Below are positions 1-9,467 of a DNA stretch of 64,000 nt, piece after piece. Numbering within the stretch: the first letter of the stretch is position 1; every line of letters begins with the position of its first letter. The position numbers were made by a program, and so were the translations under genes. Source of the stretch: Anaerocolumna aminovalerica (lineage in GTDB: Bacteria > Bacillota > Clostridia > Lachnospirales > Lachnospiraceae). The stretch lies in NCBI RefSeq assembly GCF_900115365.1, contig NZ_FOWD01000005.1:66048-130047 (forward strand), read 5' to 3'. The notes under the pieces are model-generated. The model had not been told where the DNA came from, searched no databases, and was given only the letters and a program-made list of their open reading frames with translations.

Positions 1-40
1 AACATAAGTCCACTTCAAGTGAGCCAATTAAAATATGACT

Positions 41-1387
41 CTATTCTACTACTGTTATGGAGCTGCGTATCATTCCCATCCAACAGCTATAGCCAATCTG
101 ACCTGCCTCTGTAGGTGTAAATTCAATTACGTTCTCTCCTTCATGAAGTTCTATTTCAAGGCCATACTTTGGTATAATAAGTTCATTATTACATCCATTA
201 ATTTTGCCTTTTTCTGCTTGAATTATCCATTTGACCGGAATACCTTTTTTTACGGTTATCTGAGGATATGTACCAAAATCAAGAGGTGTGATTATGGTTT
301 GAATTCCGCCTTCTATTTGTGCAGTCATTGACTGCCCGCTGCTATTTTGAAAGGGCAATGCCACGCCGGATAGTGCCAATCCGTTGCTTAACATTCCAAT
401 TCCCAAAACAACAACTAAAACAGCACAAATTGACATCATTTTATCTGTGAATTTCTTATTCAGTTTACTGCTTAAGGCTCCTAGTCCAAACATAAGAGGT
501 ACGGTTCCTAAACTGAACAGGAACATGGATAATGCACCGTAGAAAAAACTTCCGGTGGATAATGCAAATAGCTGCATACTTTGCAATGGTCCGCAGGGCA
601 TAAGTCCATTTAAAAGCCCTATATAAAAAGAGGAATGACTTTCTGTCTTCTTCTTACCTATTTTTCTTCCAAGGAATTTTGGCATTTTAATAGTAAATCT
701 TCTTAAAGCAGGAAATACATTCATCATGTTAAGTCCCATTATCATCATAAATACACCTGCAAAGATTGCTACTGCGCCGCGAAATCCGCCTCCAAGACTG
801 ATAACGGAGCCTAATGCCCCTACAATACCACCTATTAATGTATAAGATATGACACGCCCCAGATTATATAGGAGATTAGGGTATATGGCAGATGCACCTT
901 TTTTAGAAGCATTTGCACTCTGGGCTAAGTTAATGCCGCCGCACATGGCTACACAATGCAAAGAGGTCAGCAGACCTATAACAAACATCATGCCATAGCC
1001 CATGTTACTTTGTATTCTTGGAAAAAAGTTTGTAAAGTTTAATAATCCTAAGCGTTTTAAAATTATGTACCCGCCAATAAGGATAATCAGTATATAAAGA
1101 GATTGTGAATTACCGGTTAGTTCTTCTACATTACTTTCTTTTGCATCTTTATTTCCTCCAGGTATTTTATTGGTTTCCTCTACCACCTTGTAACCCAGCT
1201 TATTGATTGTGTTCTTAATTTCATCCAAACCTACAACTTTATTATCATAGGTAAAAAATACTTTCCCTTTACCATAACTGGCATTTATATTCCCTATACC
1301 ATTTAACTTTGATAACCCGTTCTCAATTGTCAGCTCACAGTGGGCACAGCTCATACCCAAAATAGTTAAACTTTTATTTTCTTTCAT
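41..1387 (-). CDS. HMA domain - TauE/SafE-like membrane - cupredoxin-like fusion protein
   Basis: Predicted integral membrane protein for metal (probably copper) or reductant handling. Seen: an N-terminal heavy-metal-associated domain with GMSCAHC at residues 11-17, a polar linker, then a multi-helix segment from about residue 95 to 345 of the sulfite exporter TauE/SafE (UreH/DsbD-like) type with the stretch SLHCVAMCGG. The last ~95 residues look like a small cupredoxin-type beta domain with conserved Cys and Met near the end (YSCWMGM). The family knowledge is that HMA plus TauE/SafE fusions are found in copper-handling proteins of Gram-positive bacteria; the exact substrate is inferred. Its start codon abuts the stop of the DUF2318 gene upstream, so the two are very probably one operon. 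Length 448 residues. Confidence 0.8.
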   Translation of the reverse strand: MKENKSLTILGMSCAHCELTIENGLSKLNGIGNINASYGKGKVFFTYDNKVVGLDEIKNTINKLGYKVVEETNKIPGGNKDAKESNVEELTGNSQSLYILIILIGGYIILKRLGLLNFTNFFPRIQSNMGYGMMFVIGLLTSLHCVAMCGGINLAQSANASKKGASAIYPNLLYNLGRVISYTLIGGIVGALGSVISLGGGFRGAVAIFAGVFMMIMGLNMMNVFPALRRFTIKMPKFLGRKIGKKKTESHSSFYIGLLNGLMPCGPLQSMQLFALSTGSFFYGALSMFLFSLGTVPLMFGLGALSSKLNKKFTDKMMSICAVLVVVLGIGMLSNGLALSGVALPFQNSSGQSMTAQIEGGIQTIITPLDFGTYPQITVKKGIPVKWIIQAEKGKINGCNNELIIPKYGLEIELHEGENVIEFTPTEAGQIGYSCWMGMIRSSITVVE

Positions 1388-2028
1388 TAAAATTTCTTCC
1401 AGTTCTCAAATCTATCCGCATTTTCTTTTATCAGTTTTAAAGGTATGGTGATTTCTGTGTCTGTCTCTTTTTTTTCATCTGCCATAATTGGAACTGGATT
1501 ACATCCTCCCCGTTCTTGCTCAATCATGTCCCCACTATAGATGTTACCGCAGTTCTGGCATTGGAATTTGTCTCCTTGCTGAATGAAAAAAGCGTAAGGG
1601 CTTCCATTACATATCTGGCAGGTATCGAATGCGGTACGTATGGTTCCATCCGAAGCCTTTAAAGCAAACAGGCCAACCGTGGTTCCTTCTACATCCATGG
1701 TATAAAAGGTTGCTGTTTCTGATATGTCTGCTGTTTGGATGACTACATCACCCTCTTCGTTAAAAACTGCCGGAATGGCATCCTCACTGGAAACAATGGA
1801 GGAATCTGTTGAATCGGAACTGTTAGCTGAATTATTGGCTGAATCGGATGTATCTGTTGAATTCGAGGTATCTGATGAATCAGGTATATTACCGGGAAGT
1901 TTGGTTCCCTTTCCTTCAGGAACCAAAAATACTATTGCAATAGCCAACACGCCTACCGCAATTGCCGTTATTAACAGCGGATTCGTATTTTTTTTCTTAG
2001 AATGATTGGTTTTCTTATTATTGGACAT
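1387..2028 (-). CDS. DUF2318-type membrane-anchored protein with two CxxC motifs
   Basis: Single-pass anchored protein of 213 residues. It has a basic Lys/Asn-rich N-terminus, one hydrophobic segment (about residues 18-38), a Ser/Asp/Thr-rich spacer, and a globular C-terminal domain with the motifs CQIC and CQNC plus a later Cys (GGCNPVPI). This arrangement matches DUF2318, predicted to bind iron-sulfur or another metal and often found with metal transport or redox proteins. The C-terminal domain should lie outside the membrane. It is directly coupled to the HMA-TauE fusion downstream, sharing a base at the stop/start junction, which suggests a joint role in metal uptake or thiol/copper chemistry. 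An 11-bp tandem repeat lies about 50 bases upstream. The biochemical function is not established. Confidence 0.75.
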   Translation of the reverse strand: MSNNKKTNHSKKKNTNPLLITAIAVGVLAIAIVFLVPEGKGTKLPGNIPDSSDTSNSTDTSDSANNSANSSDSTDSSIVSSEDAIPAVFNEEGDVVIQTADISETATFYTMDVEGTTVGLFALKASDGTIRTAFDTCQICNGSPYAFFIQQGDKFQCQNCGNIYSGDMIEQERGGCNPVPIMADEKKETDTEITIPLKLIKENADRFENWKKF

Positions 2029-2079
2029 GGTAAGTTCCTTTCTATTAATTCGTATATTTTAATAGAAGTATATATTTGT

Positions 2080-2101
2080 TTTATGGAGATTTTATGGAGA
2101 T
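2080..2101. promoter_or_regulatory. 11-bp perfect tandem repeat upstream of DUF2318 gene
   Basis: The unit TTTATGGAGAT occurs twice head to tail (2080-2090 and 2091-2101), 52 bases before the DUF2318 start. One-helical-turn direct repeats are typical of OmpR/PhoB-type response-regulator sites. Function inferred from spacing only. Confidence 0.4.
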
Positions 2102-2190
2102 TATTTTGTAGGTTGGATTTTATAAAGAATGTTTTTCTATGAATATTTATATTAGAGTTTTTCCTGCTTCCAATTTTGTGGATAAAAAAG

Positions 2191-2237
2191 AAACAAAGCC
2201 TATTCTTACTGTTAAGTAAAGCAGATAGGCTTTGTTT
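2191..2237 (-). terminator. Intrinsic terminator downstream of mobA
   Basis: A 13-bp perfect inverted repeat (arms 2191-2203 and 2225-2237) with a 21-base loop. It lies between mobA and the DUF2318 gene, both on the minus strand, so it should end the formate dehydrogenase/mobA transcript. T residues follow on the minus side (CTTTTTTATCC). Confidence 0.75.
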
Positions 2238-2318
2238 AAGATTAAGAAAATTATATTTTGCTTCATTGTTAAAAATAAAATTCTCAGGAACAAGTATAAT
2301 ATTTATCTTTTAATATCT

Positions 2319-2921
2319 TTAATTTGCTTCTATAATTTTCTTGTATTCTTCCTGAGTATTAATATTTGTTATAATTTGTTTTGTATATCCCAAACTCTCA
2401 ATATCTATATATCTGGTATATACCCGTTCATAAAGCATCCTAAGCTTATGTTCTTCCTGCTCCCTCATTTCTTTCAGGAAAGGCAAAGTCGTTCTGGAAT
2501 ATAAACTGCATAAAGGCTCCAGCATATTATCAGCCCGTAAGACAATGCAGCCCGGCATCTCTCCCTGGTCATTTCTTAACAGGACAGGGTTATCCAAACA
2601 GCTACAGAACTTGTTTAAGAAGTTTTTATTAATATAAGGCATATCCGCAGCCAGTATTAGAGCAAACTTCGTATCCGCTTTTTTTAGGATCTGATAAACC
2701 CCCTCCAATGGCCCAAATCCACTTTTTTCATCCTGCACTAATTCATAACCTATATTTTTATAGGTTTCTAAATCATTCACTGACAGAATAATTTTAGAGA
2801 AATCTTCACATTCTTCTGCAATAGTTTCTATAAATGATGTTTCTCTAAATGGGAGAAATGCTTTGTTTATTCCCATACGGGTACTTTTTCCACCTGCAAG
2901 AATTCCTACCGTTATCTCCAT
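2319..2921 (-). CDS. mobA: Molybdenum cofactor guanylyltransferase (MobA)
   Basis: Cytoplasmic nucleotidyltransferase that attaches GMP to Mo-molybdopterin to make the guanine dinucleotide cofactor. Seen: the N-terminal NTP-transferase loop LAGGKSTRMG followed by NKAFLPF (residues 8-26), and the metal-binding LAADMPYIN near residue 95. The 200-residue length is normal for MobA. It lies 65 bases after the molybdopterin-containing formate dehydrogenase subunit on the same strand, so the cofactor enzyme and its client are probably co-transcribed. The intergenic region shows no terminator. Confidence 0.88.
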   Translation of the reverse strand: MEITVGILAGGKSTRMGINKAFLPFRETSFIETIAEECEDFSKIILSVNDLETYKNIGYELVQDEKSGFGPLEGVYQILKKADTKFALILAADMPYINKNFLNKFCSCLDNPVLLRNDQGEMPGCIVLRADNMLEPLCSLYSRTTLPFLKEMREQEEHKLRMLYERVYTRYIDIESLGYTKQIITNINTQEEYKKIIEAN

Positions 2922-2986
2922 ATTATTACCTCTAACCTTATTAATGTCTTTCTGAGGAATAGTAAGAACAGAATTATTCTTAACAT

Positions 2987-5683
2987 CTACGCCTTCTCAA
3001 TTTTTATTGCACATACCTTATACTCCGGTATGCGGGCATATTCATCCAGGGCAGCATTGGTTAACCAGTTTGCATTGCCATCTTGAAAATGGAATGGCAT
3101 CCAGCTTTCTCCCTGTGATACTTTTACACCAACTCTTGCTGTGGATTCTATTACGCCCCTGCGGGAGGATACTTTTACCCTGTCTCCGTTGACAATACCC
3201 AGTTTTAAGGCATCCTTCTCATTCATTTCAATGAAAGACCTTCCTTCTATTTCATTTAGTCCGGGAGTTCTGCCGGTCATGGCTCTTGCATTATAGTGTG
3301 CTAAAATACGTCCTGTCATCATAATAATTGGATATTCTTCATCTGGTAATTCTGCAGAAGGCCTGTATTCTGCCGGGAAGAACCAGCCCAAACCTCTTGT
3401 GAATTTGCCCACATGCATAATAGGAGTCCCGTTATGACTTTTTCCGGTGCAAGGCCACTGTAAACTTTCTCCTGCATCCAGTCTTTCATAACTGATACCT
3501 GCAAAACTTGGTGTTACAGAAGCAATTTCCTCCATGATTTCGGAAGCTGTTAAATAAGGCTGAGAATATCCCATTCGGTTCATTAAATCCATAAATATAT
3601 CCGCATCTGAACGCATCTCACCTTCTATGGTTACTGCTTTGCGAACCCTTTGTACTCTTCTTTCCGTATTGGTAAAGGTTCCTTCTTTTTCTGCGTAGCT
3701 GACACCGGGAAGTACCACGTCTGCATACCTGGCAGTTTCCGTCATAAATAATTCCTGTACTACTAAGAAGTCAAGACTTTCCAACGCTTTTATTACATGA
3801 TGGGTATCAGGATCGGAAACAACCGGGTCTTCACCAAAAATATAAAGTCCCTTGATTCTTCCTTCTGTTGCTGCCGGAAATACATCCGTTGCATGGGTTC
3901 CTTGCTTATGATTTAAAGGAACTCCCCAGGCTTTTTCGAATTTTTCTATTACTTCCGGATTCCTGACCTTTTGATATCCCGGAAAATCTCCCGGCATGGC
4001 ACCCATATCACAGGCACCCTGTACGTTGTTCTGTCCACGTAAGGGATTAACTCCACAGCCCGGTTTTCCCAGTTTACCTACCGCCATAGCTAAGTTGGAG
4101 ATGGACATAACTCCTTCGGTTCCTGTGGAGTGTTCCGTTACTCCCAAACAATATATAATTGGTGCTTTCTTTGCTGCAGCGTACATTCTTGCTGCTTCTC
4201 TTAATTGATCCGGATGGATATGGCAGATTTCTGCCACCTTCTCCGGTGTGTAATCCTTTACGATTTCAGCAAGAACCTCATAACCTTCCGTACGTTCTTT
4301 AATGAATTCCTTGTCTTCTAATCCCTCCGACAAAATTACATTTAACATACCATTTGCAAAAGCCACATTGGTTCCCGGCTTTAATTTCAGATGTATATCT
4401 GCTTGTTTGGACAATCCAATATCCCGGGGATCTACTACGATTAGTCTGGCACCCTCACCAACTGCCTTACGAATCTGCATACCTACAACTGGATGAGCTT
4501 CCTCCGGATTGGAGCCAATAAGTAAGATGCAATCCACATCATGATGTGTAATATCATAAATAGGGTTAGTCATAGCACCGGAGCCTAAGGTCATGGCAAG
4601 ACCGGCTACTGACGCAGAATGGCATACACGGGCACAATTATCCACGTTATTGGTACCAAAGCAGGTTCTTACCATCTTTTGCATCATGTAAATATCTTCA
4701 TTAGGGGAACGTGAACATGCAAAGCCTGCTAAAGAATCCGGGCCGTATTCTTTCTTTAATTCCAGGAATTTGGAAGCAACCAAGTCCATGGCTTCTTCCC
4801 AGGTTGCCTTTTCAAATTCACCGGTCTTTTTATTCTTTATTAACGGATATTTTAATCTCTCTTTGGAGTGTATGAAATCAAAGGAGCCGGAACGTCCTTT
4901 CACACATAACCGTCCTTTGTTGGAGGGGCCTTCGGCACTTACCACATCAACAATTTTATTGCCTCTTACCACAAGATATAATTGACATCCTGTACCGCAG
5001 TGAGGACAGGTTGTTAAAACCTTTCTTACTTCCCAAGGCTGATATTTTTTTCTTCGACCTTCTGTTAATGCTCCGGTTGGACAGGCCTGTGCACAATTAC
5101 CGCAGGATTCACAGATAGTATTCTTCCAGTCCTCACCAAAGGGTGCATCAATAACAGTAAATATTCCATTTTTTCCAGAGGTTATGGCTTTTCTTCCTAC
5201 TGTTTTGGAACAGGTATTAATACACCTTTGACAATGGATGCAAAGACTTGGATCGTAGGATAAAAAGGGATGGGAATGAAGGATTTCCTTTTTGATTTTA
5301 CTTCTGCTGCCTTCGTAAGAAGATTTTTCTATTCCATATTCTTTACAGTAACTTTGCAGACCACAATCTCCATTCTTAGGACAGGAAAAACAATTTGTAC
5401 TATGGTTGGATAAAATCAAATCCAAGGTCATTTTTCTTGACTTTATTACTTTTTCACTTCTTGAACGGACTACCATACCTTCTTTCACAGGGGTATTACA
5501 GGAAGTAACTAATTGTTCCATTCCCTCTACTTCTACTACACAAAGTCTACAGGCGCCTATAGTGCTGACTTCTTTTAGATAACATAAAGTAGGTATCTTA
5601 ATTCCTCCAGAAACAGCAGATTCCAAAAGAGTGCTTCCTTCCTTTGCCTGAATATTTTTACCGTCTATTATTATATTCACCAT
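2987..5683 (-). CDS. fdhA: Molybdopterin formate dehydrogenase catalytic subunit (Cys form, NuoG-like N-terminus)
   Basis: Catalytic subunit oxidising formate (or reducing CO2) at a molybdenum or tungsten bis-MGD centre. Domains in order: 2Fe-2S ferredoxin (Cys in TLCYL and GACRLCVVE), NuoG-type His/Cys cluster (HSTNCFSCPKNGDC), two 4Fe-4S motifs (CIHCQRC and CESCGNC), the molybdopterin Fe4S4 motif CPHCGTGC, then the large MGD domains and a C-terminal dinucleotide-binding domain. The active-site motif reads RVCHSASVAG with Cys at residue 354, so this is the cysteine rather than selenocysteine form. The start was set at 5683 because a GGAGG-type site precedes it and the upstream stop lies one base away; a longer frame would overlap the preceding gene. 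Forms an operon with the diaphorase-like gene upstream. No fdhD is seen nearby. Formate is the best substrate guess. Confidence 0.85.
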   Translation of the reverse strand: MVNIIIDGKNIQAKEGSTLLESAVSGGIKIPTLCYLKEVSTIGACRLCVVEVEGMEQLVTSCNTPVKEGMVVRSRSEKVIKSRKMTLDLILSNHSTNCFSCPKNGDCGLQSYCKEYGIEKSSYEGSRSKIKKEILHSHPFLSYDPSLCIHCQRCINTCSKTVGRKAITSGKNGIFTVIDAPFGEDWKNTICESCGNCAQACPTGALTEGRRKKYQPWEVRKVLTTCPHCGTGCQLYLVVRGNKIVDVVSAEGPSNKGRLCVKGRSGSFDFIHSKERLKYPLIKNKKTGEFEKATWEEAMDLVASKFLELKKEYGPDSLAGFACSRSPNEDIYMMQKMVRTCFGTNNVDNCARVCHSASVAGLAMTLGSGAMTNPIYDITHHDVDCILLIGSNPEEAHPVVGMQIRKAVGEGARLIVVDPRDIGLSKQADIHLKLKPGTNVAFANGMLNVILSEGLEDKEFIKERTEGYEVLAEIVKDYTPEKVAEICHIHPDQLREAARMYAAAKKAPIIYCLGVTEHSTGTEGVMSISNLAMAVGKLGKPGCGVNPLRGQNNVQGACDMGAMPGDFPGYQKVRNPEVIEKFEKAWGVPLNHKQGTHATDVFPAATEGRIKGLYIFGEDPVVSDPDTHHVIKALESLDFLVVQELFMTETARYADVVLPGVSYAEKEGTFTNTERRVQRVRKAVTIEGEMRSDADIFMDLMNRMGYSQPYLTASEIMEEIASVTPSFAGISYERLDAGESLQWPCTGKSHNGTPIMHVGKFTRGLGWFFPAEYRPSAELPDEEYPIIMMTGRILAHYNARAMTGRTPGLNEIEGRSFIEMNEKDALKLGIVNGDRVKVSSRRGVIESTARVGVKVSQGESWMPFHFQDGNANWLTNAALDEYARIPEYKVCAIKIEKA

Positions 5684-5684
5684 A

Positions 5685-7529
5685 TCAGTCCCTGCCTCCT
5701 TCCAATACACCGCATCCATAATGGTCACATCGCAAACATCTGGATACTTCCTGCATAGCTTCTTCATAAGACATTTCATTCTCTATATGAAGAAAATCTT
5801 GCTTACGGATACTTGGCTTTCTTTCCGTTAGATTTACACGTCCCGTTGGAATACGGTTATTGGGATTTGCATCCGGTATCTTAATTCCAGCATTTACTTT
5901 GTGGTGATAACCCAAGTATTCGTCAATGCTAAAGGCTGCAACTTTACCGGCTGCAACTGCCTTTATAACAGTAGAAGGCCCTGTAACGCAGTCTCCTCCT
6001 GAGAATACTCCTTCTAATTCTTTAACAGCACATTCCGATGTAGTGACAAAACAATTACCATCTGTCGGCATTCCAAATTCTTCAAAAGGGCCCTTTATAA
6101 TATCCTGACCAACTGCTATTAAAATAATATTACAAGGAATTCGTTCCGGTTCTTTCCTTGCATCTACGGGACGGGGACGTCCTTCACTGTCATATGCACC
6201 AATCCTTTGAGGCTGTGTCCAAAGGGCCGTACAATTTCCGCTTTTATCCGTTTCTATGTTAAGAGGTGCCTGTAAGGTCATTAATTCAACTCCTTCCATA
6301 ACAGCCCCTTCTATTTCACTGGCTAGAGCAGTCATATCCTCCTGCCGCCTTCGATATACTATGGTAACTTCCTCTGCTTTACACCGAAGGGCGCTTCTGG
6401 CACAGTCCATTGCCACATTACCCCCTCCAATTACCACTACCTTTTTGTTGGAGTAATCCGGATAATTTCCGTAACCAATTTCCCGAAGCATATCCACAGC
6501 TGATGTTACATTACCACAATTGGCTCCTTCTATTCTTAAGCCCTTTCCCCTTTGAGCCCCGATAGCAACGTATAGGGCATGGTATTCTTTATGGATATTT
6601 TCTATAGGAATGTCTTTTCCTACACTGCTATTATAGATTACATCAATATTACCGGTAGAAAGTATGGCTTTTATATCTTCTTCCAAACGGTCTTTGGGAA
6701 ATCTATAATTTGGTATTCCATATCTTAGCATTCCTCCAAGCTTATCATTTTCTTCATATATCACCACTTTATGCCCCATAAGTGATAGGAAGTAGGCTGC
6801 GGTCAATCCGCTTGGCCCCCCTCCCACAACAGCGATCTTTTTACCTGTTGTTACATTACTTTGGGGCAAAGGTACGGTATCTGCCGACACCTGGTCTACG
6901 GCAAATTTCTTTAGACCCCTTATATTTAGAGGACTATCAATCAGGCTGCGTCTGCAGCGCTCTTCGCAGGGATGTTCACAAATCATGGCGCAGGCAGTAG
7001 GGAAAGGATTATCTTTACGAATTAAATTGATAGCTCCTGCATAATCCTTTTCACCAATCAAAGAAATGTAACCTGGTATATCCACATGTGCCGGACATAG
7101 GGCTACACAAGGCAGCTTCTGCTCTGTTCCTTTTTGACAGCTATTATTCTCAATATGACTTATGTACTCGTCATAAAAGACTTCCATGCCCTCCAACATA
7201 TCCCCTGCAGTTTCGTAACCAATGGCACAATCTGAATTATCCCGTATATATTCAGCTAAGTGCTTTATCTCCTCTAAAGTATCTTTTGTTGCTTCTCCGT
7301 CTAAAACAAGTTGTAATAATTCTTCCAACTGGGGTAATCCATCACGGCAGGGAACACATTTACCGCAGGTCTGGTTTTTTGATGTATGTAGTAAAGACAT
7401 TTGTACAATCAAAGGGCAAACTCCCATTGGATATGCATCTAACTTGCGTCTAAACTTTTTTAAAACTTCATCGATTTGCTTTTTGGAATTACTTTGTTCC
7501 AATGTGCATTTAGCCAATTTTGCACCCAT
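5685..7529 (-). CDS. NuoF C-terminal Fe-S / GltD-like FAD-NAD(P) oxidoreductase fusion
   Basis: Electron-transfer partner of the formate dehydrogenase. Residues ~1-125 resemble only the C-terminal 4Fe-4S part of NuoF (CGKCVPCRDG and a later Cys in NSDCAIG); the FMN/NADH-binding core of NuoF is missing. From ~135 on it resembles the small subunit of glutamate synthase: a Cys-rich Fer4 domain (CVALCPAHVDIPGY, CAMICEHPCEERCRR), an FAD-binding loop (GGGPSGLTAAYF), an NAD(P)-binding loop (VVIGGGNVAMDCARSA) and the closing GGD motif (FSGGDCVTGPSTVIKA). A Cys pair (CLRCDHYGC) is near the end. It therefore probably carries electrons between NAD(P)H and the iron-sulfur chain of FdhA. RBS AGGAGG precedes the ATG. 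The two proteins together may form a soluble NAD(P)-linked complex. Confidence 0.82.
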   Translation of the reverse strand: MGAKLAKCTLEQSNSKKQIDEVLKKFRRKLDAYPMGVCPLIVQMSLLHTSKNQTCGKCVPCRDGLPQLEELLQLVLDGEATKDTLEEIKHLAEYIRDNSDCAIGYETAGDMLEGMEVFYDEYISHIENNSCQKGTEQKLPCVALCPAHVDIPGYISLIGEKDYAGAINLIRKDNPFPTACAMICEHPCEERCRRSLIDSPLNIRGLKKFAVDQVSADTVPLPQSNVTTGKKIAVVGGGPSGLTAAYFLSLMGHKVVIYEENDKLGGMLRYGIPNYRFPKDRLEEDIKAILSTGNIDVIYNSSVGKDIPIENIHKEYHALYVAIGAQRGKGLRIEGANCGNVTSAVDMLREIGYGNYPDYSNKKVVVIGGGNVAMDCARSALRCKAEEVTIVYRRRQEDMTALASEIEGAVMEGVELMTLQAPLNIETDKSGNCTALWTQPQRIGAYDSEGRPRPVDARKEPERIPCNIILIAVGQDIIKGPFEEFGMPTDGNCFVTTSECAVKELEGVFSGGDCVTGPSTVIKAVAAGKVAAFSIDEYLGYHHKVNAGIKIPDANPNNRIPTGRVNLTERKPSIRKQDFLHIENEMSYEEAMQEVSRCLRCDHYGCGVLEGGRD

Positions 7530-7568
7530 TCACACTTTCCTCCTACAATTACAGATACATTTGTTTTT

Positions 7569-7597
7569 ATTATACAAACAGGATTAAGAGATTGCAA
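7569..7597 (-). promoter_or_regulatory. Sigma-A-type promoter of the formate dehydrogenase operon
   Basis: On the minus strand, -35 TTGCAA (7592-7597) and -10 TATAAT (7569-7574) are separated by 17 bases and lie 40 bases before the first gene of the operon. Good match to the vegetative consensus. Confidence 0.6.
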
Positions 7598-7826
7598 TGA
7601 ATGATATTTTTTTGACAAATTCGGTGGCAAAAAAGACAACTTTATTGTGAATAATGAATATATTTAAATTTTCAATAATTATAGCTCATTTAATTAACCC
7701 AGCTTACATTACGTATTTTTGTTAAAATTATGCTAATACTATAATTGTTTTAAAAATTCTGAAAAATGCCCAATCTTAACAGCTACCCTGCCTTAAGGAT
7801 ATAACCCGGAATGGAGTGAATCAATT

Positions 7827-9363
7827 TTGAATAAAATAAAATTTATAGCCAGTAAAGTACTTATCCCTTTTATCGTGATTTTAGCGGAAATATTCCTATT
7901 TATTATAATGGTTATTAAATACCACCAATACTTTGTTTTATATTATATAGTAAAGTTTATTATTAGCTTTATTGCTATGCTTTGGATTATTAATAAGCGT
8001 ATGAATCCCACATTTGTAGTAACCTGGTTATTCACTATTTTTCTTTTTCCTGTTTTTGGAGTATTGGTTTATATCCTTTACGGTGGAAAACTAACCGGTA
8101 AAAAAAATGCAGGCAGAACTAAATTCCATATATTCCAAAATACAATCAGATTTCTCCCTTGGAAGCGATGCCATTCTTTCGGAACTGAAAGAGATTGATA
8201 TTCATGCCTACCGCCAGGCAAATTATATTAAGGGCAAGTCTCTTTGTCCCATATATAAAAATAGTTCCTGCACCTATTTTCCATCTGGAGAAGCTTCTTA
8301 TAATGATATTATGAATGCTTTAAAATCAGCAAAAGAGTTTATTTTTTTAGAATTTTTTATTATAAAAGAAGGTGTATTCTGGGACGGTGTACTTGATATT
8401 CTTACTAAAAAGGTGAAAGAGGGTGTGGATGTAAGAATTATTTATGATGAAGTAGGCTCTCTATTTACTCTGCCGGCTCATTATGATAAAAAATTAATAT
8501 CCTTAGGAATAAAATGTCATGTTTTTAGACCCTATAGTTGGATTTTTTCAACGGTAAGTACCAATCTGGACCACCGTAAAATATTATTAGTTGACGGTAA
8601 AGCCGCTTTTACCGGAGGATTTAACCTGTCTGATGAATATATTAATGTTATTAATAAACATGGTTATTGGAAGGATTCCGTAATTCGTGTAAAAGGTGAT
8701 GCCGTACAGAATTTTACTGCTATGTTCTTATCTACTTGGGATTATTTAGATGGCTCAACCGAAGATACTTCCCCATTCCATAAAGTTATTACTCTTTCTG
8801 AAGAAGATAATCCTTCCGGATTCGTTCAGCCCTATAACGATACTCCGCTGGATTATGAAGGAGTGGGTGAAACCGTATATCTTAATTTAATTAATAAAGC
8901 CACAGATTATGTCTATATTACAGCTCCTTATCTTATAATAGACAGTGAAATGGTAACAGCCCTGTGTAATGCCGCCAAAAGCGGTGTAGATGTTCGAATC
9001 ATTACTCCCTATATTCCGGATAAAAAGATAGTTTTTATGATGTCTTGTTCCTTCTATCCTGTGTTAATGGAATCCGGCGTCAAAATTTATGAATTTACAC
9101 CTGGATTTATTCATTCCAAAAATATTATAGTGGATGACCTTTATGGTGTAGTGGGTTCTATTAATTTAGATTACCGCAGTTTATATTTTCATTTTGAATG
9201 CGGCGTATGGATGTATAAGTCAGAATGCATTATGGATATGAAGAAAGACTTTCTCAGTACGATTGAAGAAAGCAAACTTATCTATTATGAAAAAAGTAAA
9301 TATAAGAATTGTTTTAAGCGCTTTGCAAGTTCTATTTTAAGAATATTTGCACCGCTTTTTTAA
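7827..9363 (+). pseudogene. cls: Cardiolipin synthase (PLD family), split by a frameshift
   Basis: Membrane phospholipase-D-type synthase condensing phosphatidylglycerol into cardiolipin. The first frame (TTG start 7827, GGAG 10 bases upstream) encodes the N-terminal transmembrane hairpin domain. The second frame (from about 8107 to 9363) carries both catalytic motifs, DHRKILLVDGKAAFTGG and HSKNIIVDDLYGVVGS. The frames meet at a run of eight A (8100-8107). Seven A would join them cleanly as GGKLTGKKMQAEL, so one extra A explains the break. It may be a true mutation, a slippery or phase-variable tract, or a sequence error. A short overlap lets the second frame start at its own ATG, but without the membrane anchor and without a clear RBS. 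The gene has its own terminator just after the stop. Confidence 0.85.
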
Positions 9364-9368
9364 CGAAA

Positions 9369-9399
9369 ACGGCGGTTTTATAAACATCAAAACCGCCGT
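9369..9399. terminator. Bidirectional terminator hairpin between cls and the response regulator
   Basis: An 11-bp perfect stem (ACGGCGGTTTT at 9369-9379 with its complement at 9389-9399) and a 9-base loop, six bases after the cls stop codon and 69 bases beyond the stop of the convergent regulator gene. The T tract is weak on both sides, so efficiency is uncertain. Confidence 0.6.
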
Positions 9400-9467
9400 A
9401 GCTATTATATATTGTATTTAGTTTTTTGCTACCTGTTTCCCCGTCACCAACCATTTTTATGGAGTTC

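Noticed and set aside
4600-4650. Selenocysteine at the formate dehydrogenase active site
   Set aside because: The codon is TGC and the frame has no internal TGA, so no SECIS is needed.
5684-5779. Upstream extension of the formate dehydrogenase catalytic subunit
   Set aside because: It would overlap the preceding gene by almost 100 bases, and the ferredoxin domain begins only at the downstream ATG, which has a good RBS.
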